Below, piece after piece: positions 58,616-64,000 of a DNA stretch of 64,000 nucleotides. This DNA comes from Macrobrachium rosenbergii. Taxonomy: Eukaryota; Arthropoda; Malacostraca; Decapoda; Palaemonidae. Within the stretch, counting starts at the first letter, position 1. Every line of letters starts with the position of its first letter. The DNA lies in NCBI RefSeq assembly GCF_040412425.1, contig NC_089795.1:86314230-86378229 (forward strand), given 5' to 3'. A program made the position numbers and the translations under genes. A model generated the notes under the pieces. That model saw only the letters and a list, made by a program, of their open reading frames with translations, was not told where the DNA came from and ran no database searches.

Positions 58616-59720
58616 CACACAATAGTATGTGAATTTCAAAACCCAAAATTAAGGAGAGATCATTCCTTTGAAAATAAACAATATGGGACGGACTCTTTTA
58701 CAAAAAATAATCAGCGAAAAACAAGGATTTTGCCGTTAGGTTTAAACTAGCCTCGGTTCAGCACGGGCTCTTACTCCAAACGATTAAAAAGTAACGAAAA
58801 TTTGTCACTTTTAGATGCCACTGCGCAGGCTCATAGGGACGAACGGACGAGGGAACTAAATGGGAGACAAAGACGCACCTTGCGGGAGACCTGTCTTACC
58901 TTCATGGCTGGGAGACACGACTGGCGACTGAATGTGAATGGAGAAGGAGTCGTATCGACCCTATATATATACATAATGCCCAGTGACCCATACCCACGGT
59001 GTAGACCGTGCCAATACCCATTCGACGAGTAGACCCCCCTTTTGCGTTCACTTCTTTGATAGGCCTTCTTTTTCCTTTTCTTTTTTTGTTTTTTTCTTTT
59101 CATTTCACATTGCAGGACTGCATTCTGTCTATGGGGTGGTTGGGACTAGGGGGGCGGGTGTTGGAAAGGGAAGAGGGGGGTGGGGGAATGCTGTCCTTTA
59201 AGTTAGTTTGTGGTTCCATTTAGATAAACTACATAAAGTAGTCTTGGTCTTATCAGGTACAGTTCTGGTTTGAAATTATTGCTAATAACAGTTTTATTAT
59301 GATAAAATATTTGAAATATTCTTTGCCTCAGTAGTTACAGTTGTGGTTTGTAACTGTTGTCAATAACAGTCTTATTAATGTTGGTTTTCGTGACATTCTT
59401 AACGAAGGAAAGAAAATACTTATCGCCACTGATATATTTACAAACATTAAAATTCATGCATACACAGAGCTGAAAGACAAATGGTAAAAGTTACCCAAAA
59501 AAACAGAAAATAAAATCTTCAATTCTGCTCCACATGGCTGGAAAACATTAGATTGTGACTGTCATTGTAATCATTTATTTATTTTTCAATAAGGTTTCCA
59601 CAATAGGCATTGTCAGATGATGCAGATATGCAGAATAATGGGTCATTGATATTAGGTCATTGTTAAAGGGAGACTTTTTTTTCTGTCTTTTGCTTCTTTT
59701 GAAGCGTTAATGATATTGTC
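58616..59720. other. Intergenic DNA with a G-rich segment
   Basis: It holds a small hairpin CACGGT-GTAG-ACCGTG near 58996 and a G-rich stretch at 59131-59188 (GGGGTGG, GGGGGGCGGG, GGGGGGTGGGGG). CAGCACGGGCTCTTACTCC at 58758 also occurs in near-identical form at 28433, so both may be relics of one repeat. No gene. Confidence 0.5.
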
Positions 59721-59723
59721 TTG

Positions 59724-60079
59724 CTTTTAGTTTTCTGTGAAAGAAAACTATTGTGCCGTCTTTGTCTGTCCGTCCGGACTTTTTCTGTCCGCCCTCAGAT
59801 CTCAAAAGCTACTGGGGCTAGAGGGCTGCAAATTGGTATCTTGATCATCCATTCTCCAATCATCAAACATATCAAATTGCAGCCCTCTAGCCTCAGCAGT
59901 TTTTATTTTATTTAAGCTTAAAGTTAGCCATAATTGTTATAATCGTACTTCTGGCAGCGCTATAGGTACTAACAACATAGGCCACCACCGGACCGTGGCT
60001 GAGTTTCATGGGCCGTGGCTGAGTTTCATGGGCCGTGGCTGAGGCCACCACCGGACAGAAAACTCGCATTTTTTACTTT
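59724..60079 (+). repeat. Dispersed repeat, family B, copy 2
   Basis: Forward-oriented copy with a local triplication of CCGTGGCTGAGTTTCATGGG near 59994-60042 and a lost segment before the CAGAAAACTCGCATTTTTTAC end. Confidence 0.88.
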
Positions 60080-60169
60080 TTTTTTTTTTTTTACCTGGAC
60101 GGGAGTTTATTACGTTTGAAATTCGTTTATTTTTATACACGTTGATACACCAGTCATCGCCATAGGCAG

Positions 60170-60565
60170 GTAGTGCCGTCAGTGCACCTCACGTGGGGCA
60201 CTGTAGGCGTTACTTAAGGTTCTTTGCAGCGTCCTTTCGGCCCATAGCTGAAACCCCTTTCATTCCCTTCACTGCACTTCCGTTCATATTCTCTTCATTC
60301 CATCTTACCTTCCACCCTCCTAGGGCTCTGAAGGATAAGGATGTTTCGTGGCTAAGAACCAATTGGTTACAGCAACTGCTTATAGAGAGTTTATCACTAG
60401 AAATAAATTCTCTAACTCTTCATCAGTTAACTCCTTCCGCAGCTCTACCGAACAGAATGTTTCTTTTTCCTCTTGTTACTTTCAAACCTTTCCCTTTCCC
60501 TTTCAGAGATGAATGGCCTTATAAGGTCCCAGTGCTTGGCATTTGGCCTAAAATTCATATTCCGA
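60170..60565 (+). repeat. Dispersed repeat, family A, copy 6, with an insertion
   Basis: Family-A sequence is interrupted at about 60322-60461 by 140 bp absent from other copies (opening AGGGCTCTGAAGGATAAGGA). It then resumes at TTTCTTTTTCCTCTTGTTAC. Confidence 0.85.
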
Positions 60566-60643
60566 TACACCGGTCATACATCTTTTAGCGAAGCAGCTGT
60601 AACGAAATCTTTGGTGATAAATAATTCGGACTGCAAAGAAAAC

Positions 60644-61041
60644 AAGTAAATAATGCGCCGCAGTTTCTTCGGCGCAATCGAGTTTTCTGTACAGCGTATA
60701 ATCAAGGCCACCGAAAATAGATCTGTCTTTCGGTGGTCTCGGTATAATGCTGTATGAGACTCGGCCCATGAAACTTTAACCACGGTGGCCTGTCCTATAT
60801 CGTTGCCAGACGTACGATTATGGCTAACTTTAACGTTAAATAAAGTAAAAACTATTGAGGGCTAGAGGGCTGCTATTTGGTATGTTTGATGATTGGAGGG
60901 TGGATGATCAACATACTAATTTGCAGCCCTCTAGCCTCTGTAGTTTTTAACACCTCTGGGGGACAGAAAAAGTGCGGAAAACAAAGCGCTGACGGACAGA
61001 CAAAGCCGGCACAACAGTTTTCTTTTATACAAAAAACTAAA
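60644..61041 (-). repeat. Dispersed repeat, family B, copy 3
   Basis: The most complete copy: AATGCGCCGCAGTTTCTTCG at one end, CCGAAAATAGATCTGTCTTT inside, and CACAACAGTTTTCTTTTATA at the other end. Confidence 0.9.
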
Positions 61042-61185
61042 CAAGAAGGAAATTCTTGATAGGTTTTATTCAGACAGATAAACAGATGAATAACTGATTT
61101 GTTCATGTAATCTGGCGTCACAACGACGATGGTTATCGACTCATAAAATACGTTTTAAAGATTTTGATTTAAAATCTTAATAAAT

Positions 61186-61189
<4 letters not shown>

Positions 61190-61242
<53 letters not shown>

Positions 61243-61276
61243 ACCATTTCACTGGAAGAGACAATTTTAAGTTTTG

Positions 61277-61318
<42 letters not shown>
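61190..61318. repeat. Facing (GA)n and (CT)n tracts
   Basis: GA run at 61190-61240 and CT run at 61281-61318, complementary and 40 bp apart, able to form a long hairpin. Confidence 0.97.
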
Positions 61319-61319
<1 letters not shown>

Positions 61320-61664
61320 ACCTAACTTAATACTGTCTACCCCAATGATCAACATACCTTCAGAATCTGATATTTCCTCCGCTTTCAAATCCAGAATTGA
61401 ATCTCCACTGCAATCAATGTCAATTCAGTAGATCTAGCTTAGAGGGAGAGCGCTAGCCTCGCGTTTGCAAGGTCTGTTGCTCTGTTCTGTTGGCCTGCCG
61501 CGCACCAGTCGACCCACTCGTGAACTAGTAAAAGGGGAAAAAAGGCTTAATGTGAAAAAGACAATAACATTACGTCATGGGAACTACAAGCATTTTTGGA
61601 CATTAAATCTCCCAACATTTCATAACGGATATACAAATTACTTCTCTATTGTTCAGAAAATCTG

Positions 61665-62015
61665 CCTCGCTGTCGACTTCTCAGTTCCAGAGGTCCTTTA
61701 TTCCTCACAGTTAGACTGTGGAACTGCCTCCCTACAGAGGACGTCGTGCAGTTCGAACTTCAGAAGTTCAAGCGAAGATGCAATGCGTTGGTGCCCTAAA
61801 ATAATTCCTCTTGTATTTCAGTAACTTACATGTCTATTTTTCTTTATTAATTTGTTCTTTTGTTTTTTCCATTTTCTAATAACTGATCTCTTCCTTCTTC
61901 ATTTCCTATGACTTTCTGTTATTCCTTTCAAATAAATGACATATTCTTTTGAAGCTTGAATTTCAAATCAGTGGCCCCTTTTGTGGGATTGTTTCCTATG
62001 AATAGGGTTCATCCT

Positions 62016-62018
<3 letters not shown>
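61665..62018 (+). pseudogene. 3' end of a LINE-like retrotransposon ORF2
   Basis: From about 61690 one frame reads LFLTVRLWNCLPTEDVVQFE, then LQKFKRRCNALVP and a stop. This fits the C-terminal tail common to many non-LTR retrotransposon ORF2 proteins (RLWNxLPxxV...FKRRLxxxL). A 3' UTR-like stretch with AAATAAATGACAT leads to CCTCTGAATAATAATAAT, so the (AAT)n tract is the likely element tail. The upstream part is broken and lacks recognisable polymerase motifs. Confidence 0.65.
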
Positions 62019-62087
<69 letters not shown>

Positions 62088-62142
62088 GTGGCCCCTGTAT
62101 TGGGGTTGTTCTATATGAATAGGGTTCATCCTCTGATAATAA

Positions 62143-62175
<33 letters not shown>

Positions 62176-62194
62176 CCTGTTCTTGTTCCAGCCT

Positions 62195-62263
<69 letters not shown>

Positions 62264-62308
62264 GTGGCCCCTGTATTGGGCTTGTTCCATATGAATAGAG
62301 TTCATCCT

Positions 62309-62374
<66 letters not shown>

Positions 62375-62408
62375 CTGTGGTGGGCTTGTTCCATATGAAT
62401 ACAATCCT

Positions 62409-62443
<35 letters not shown>

Positions 62444-62450
62444 AACTCCT
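62018..62450. repeat. (AAT)n tracts alternating with a ~50-bp LINE-tail unit
   Basis: AAT runs at 62020-62086, 62147-62176, 62201-62262, 62313-62374 and 62413-62442. Between them recurs GTGGCCCCTGTATTGGGCTT, then GTTCCATATGAATAGGGTTC, ATCCTCTG. The same spacer precedes the first AAT run, so the element tail was duplicated in tandem. Confidence 0.93.
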
Positions 62451-62464
62451 CTCTGTCTCCAAAT

Positions 62465-62466
<2 letters not shown>

Positions 62467-62541
<75 letters not shown>
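62467..62541. repeat. (CT)n microsatellite
   Basis: Perfect CT run of about 75 bp, followed by CTCCTCCTCCTC. Confidence 0.98.
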
Positions 62542-62544
<3 letters not shown>

Positions 62545-62764
62545 CTGTTTACCTTTCTCCTCCTCCTCCTCTCTTCTGAACACCTAGCGCTTATCGCGTT
62601 TATCTTGTTTATCCATTTTTTTGCTTCCTCATAAAAAGCCACTTCCTAGGTTCTTCTAATTAAGAAAGTCCAAAGTCTGGTAGAGAGGGGGCATTAAAAG
62701 ACCATTTCGTAATGTTGGAGAATCTATTAGTTTGTTTCACTTTCCAATTCTTCGACCAGAGAAT

Positions 62765-63665
62765 TATTATTATTTCTATAAATCACACTAATTTTATAGG
62801 AATTTTCATTTCTATAGCTCACTGTAAATGTGGGAATGATTGTTATATCTATAAATCACAAAGTTTTTATAGGAATTCTCATTTCTATAAGTCACTGTAA
62901 ATGTGAGAATGATTGTTATATCTATAAATCACACAATTTTTATAGGAATTCTCATTTCTATAAGTCACTGTAAATGTGGGAATGATTATTATTATATCTA
63001 TAAACCACACTAATTTTATAGGGATTCTCATTTCTATAAGTCACTGTAAATATGAAAATGATTCTATCTATAAGTCACACTAATTTTATAGGAATCCTTA
63101 TCTTTATCGGTCACTGTAAATTTGAGAATAAATATTATATCTATAAATCACACTGATTTTATAGGGATTCTTATTTCTGCAAGTCACTGTAAATGTGAGA
63201 ATAAATGTTATATCTATAAATCACAATAATTCTCTAGGAATCCTCATTTCTATAAGTCACTGTAAATGTGAGAATGATTATTATATCTATAAATCACACT
63301 GATTTTATAGAAATTCTCATTTCTGTAAGTAACTGTAAATGTGAGAATAGTTCTATCTATAAATCACAACAATTTTATAGGAATCCTTATCTTTATCGGT
63401 CACTGTAAATTTGAGAATAATTATTGTATCTATAAATCGCAATAATTTTATAGGAATCCTTATCTCGATCGGTCGCTGTAGATTTGAGAATGGTTTATAT
63501 TTCTATAAATCACACTGATTTTATAGGAATTCTCATTTCTATAAGTCACTGATTTTACAGGAATTCTCATTTCTATAAATCGCGGATTTCATAGGAATTC
63601 TCATTTCTATAAATCACTGTTAATTTTATAAGAATTATTTCATCGGCCACTGTAAATGTGGGAAT
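62765..63665. repeat. ~73-bp satellite, about 12 copies
   Basis: The unit contains TATCTATAAATCACACTAAT, TTTATAGGAATTCTCATTTC, TATAAGTCACTGTAAATGTG and AGAATGATTATTA. Copies toward 63550 are shortened. It degrades into related AT-rich DNA to about 63830. Confidence 0.95.
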
Positions 63666-63865
63666 CTCACTTGCAAAAAAAAACTAAATATGATAATATT
63701 TTTCAATTTTTACATGATTACTTTATAGATGAGAATTTTCTTTTTATAGCTAATCTCTATAAATATGAGAATAAGCGCAATTTTATCACTATAAGAGAAT
63801 TAATCTTAATTATGTTATGTCACTGAAGGTTTGAGAGAGCCTAAATAAGCCAACTAAGTCATCAT

Positions 63866-63898
63866 TAATAATGTCATCATCATCATCATCATCATCAT
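63866..63898. repeat. (ATC)n microsatellite
   Basis: Eleven or so ATC units. Confidence 0.95.
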
Positions 63899-63927
63899 AT
63901 AACAGAGGTACATCATACTCATATTCC

Positions 63928-64000
63928 CAAATCCTTTCGAGCCTTTCACTGTACCTCCGTTCATATTCCCTTCCATCTTGCTTTCCTCAACCCTCTCCTA
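63928..64000 (+). repeat. Dispersed repeat, family A, copy 7 (cut by window edge)
   Basis: CCTTTCACTGTACCTCCGTT, CATATTCCCTTCCATCTTGC and CCCTCTCCTA match the middle of the family-A copies. Confidence 0.8.

Noticed and set aside
58802..59032. 76-codon ORF (MSLLDATAQAHRDERTRELN...)
   Set aside because: No recognisable family, runs into AT repeat sequence, no splice or promoter signals.
61968..62642. 224-codon minus-strand ORF
   Set aside because: Poly-Tyr/Ile/Leu and Arg-Glu runs from AAT and CT microsatellites.

Overview
This is eukaryotic, intron-rich, AT-rich DNA full of microsatellites. It is most likely from a decapod crustacean. The reasons are an ionotropic-receptor gene of arthropod type, a Rebers-Riddiford (RR) cuticle protein gene, interstitial TTAGG-type motifs, very long (CT)n/(GA)n/(TA)n/(AAT)n tracts, and short dispersed repeats of a kind I associate with decapods. 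The species cannot be fixed from sequence alone.

Layout. (1) 1-440: a 24-bp minisatellite. (2) 914-10673, plus strand: eleven exons of a divergent ionotropic receptor (IR); its 5' end lies outside the window. (3) 10.7-18.5 kb: no confident gene. (4) 18542-24906, minus strand: five coding exons of CDKN3/KAP, the dual-specificity phosphatase acting on cyclin-dependent kinases, complete from a plausible ATG to the stop. (5) 24.9-31.1 kb: a 1.1-kb inverted-repeat element carrying TTAGG-like motifs, a cluster of nuclear-receptor half-sites, and two tandem-repeat blocks. (6) 32057-44194, plus strand: six exons of delta-1-pyrroline-5-carboxylate reductase (P5CR). A 7.15-kb LTR retrotransposon (34254-41405) sits between exons 3 and 5. 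Its 5' LTR begins 8 bp after an in-phase splice acceptor, and the exon for the conserved TGLSGSGPAY-type motif is not found anywhere. (7) 44.2-54 kb: tandem repeats, microsatellites, a tRNA-like relic and a 537-bp foldback element. (8) 54282-54935, minus strand: the main exon of an RR cuticle protein with a Gln/Ala-rich repeated tail. (9) 55-64 kb: a 43-bp satellite, three copies of one dispersed repeat family, several copies of another, the 3' end of a LINE-like element with an (AAT)n tail, and a ~73-bp satellite.

The four host genes (chemosensory or synaptic receptor, cell-cycle phosphatase, proline biosynthesis, cuticle) do not form a pathway. The most interesting part is the P5CR locus. 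The retrotransposon carries gag and a retropepsin but no recognisable reverse transcriptase, RNase H or integrase. It coincides with an apparently lost catalytic exon and has no visible target-site duplication. Either the gene is broken on this haplotype or the assembly is wrong there.
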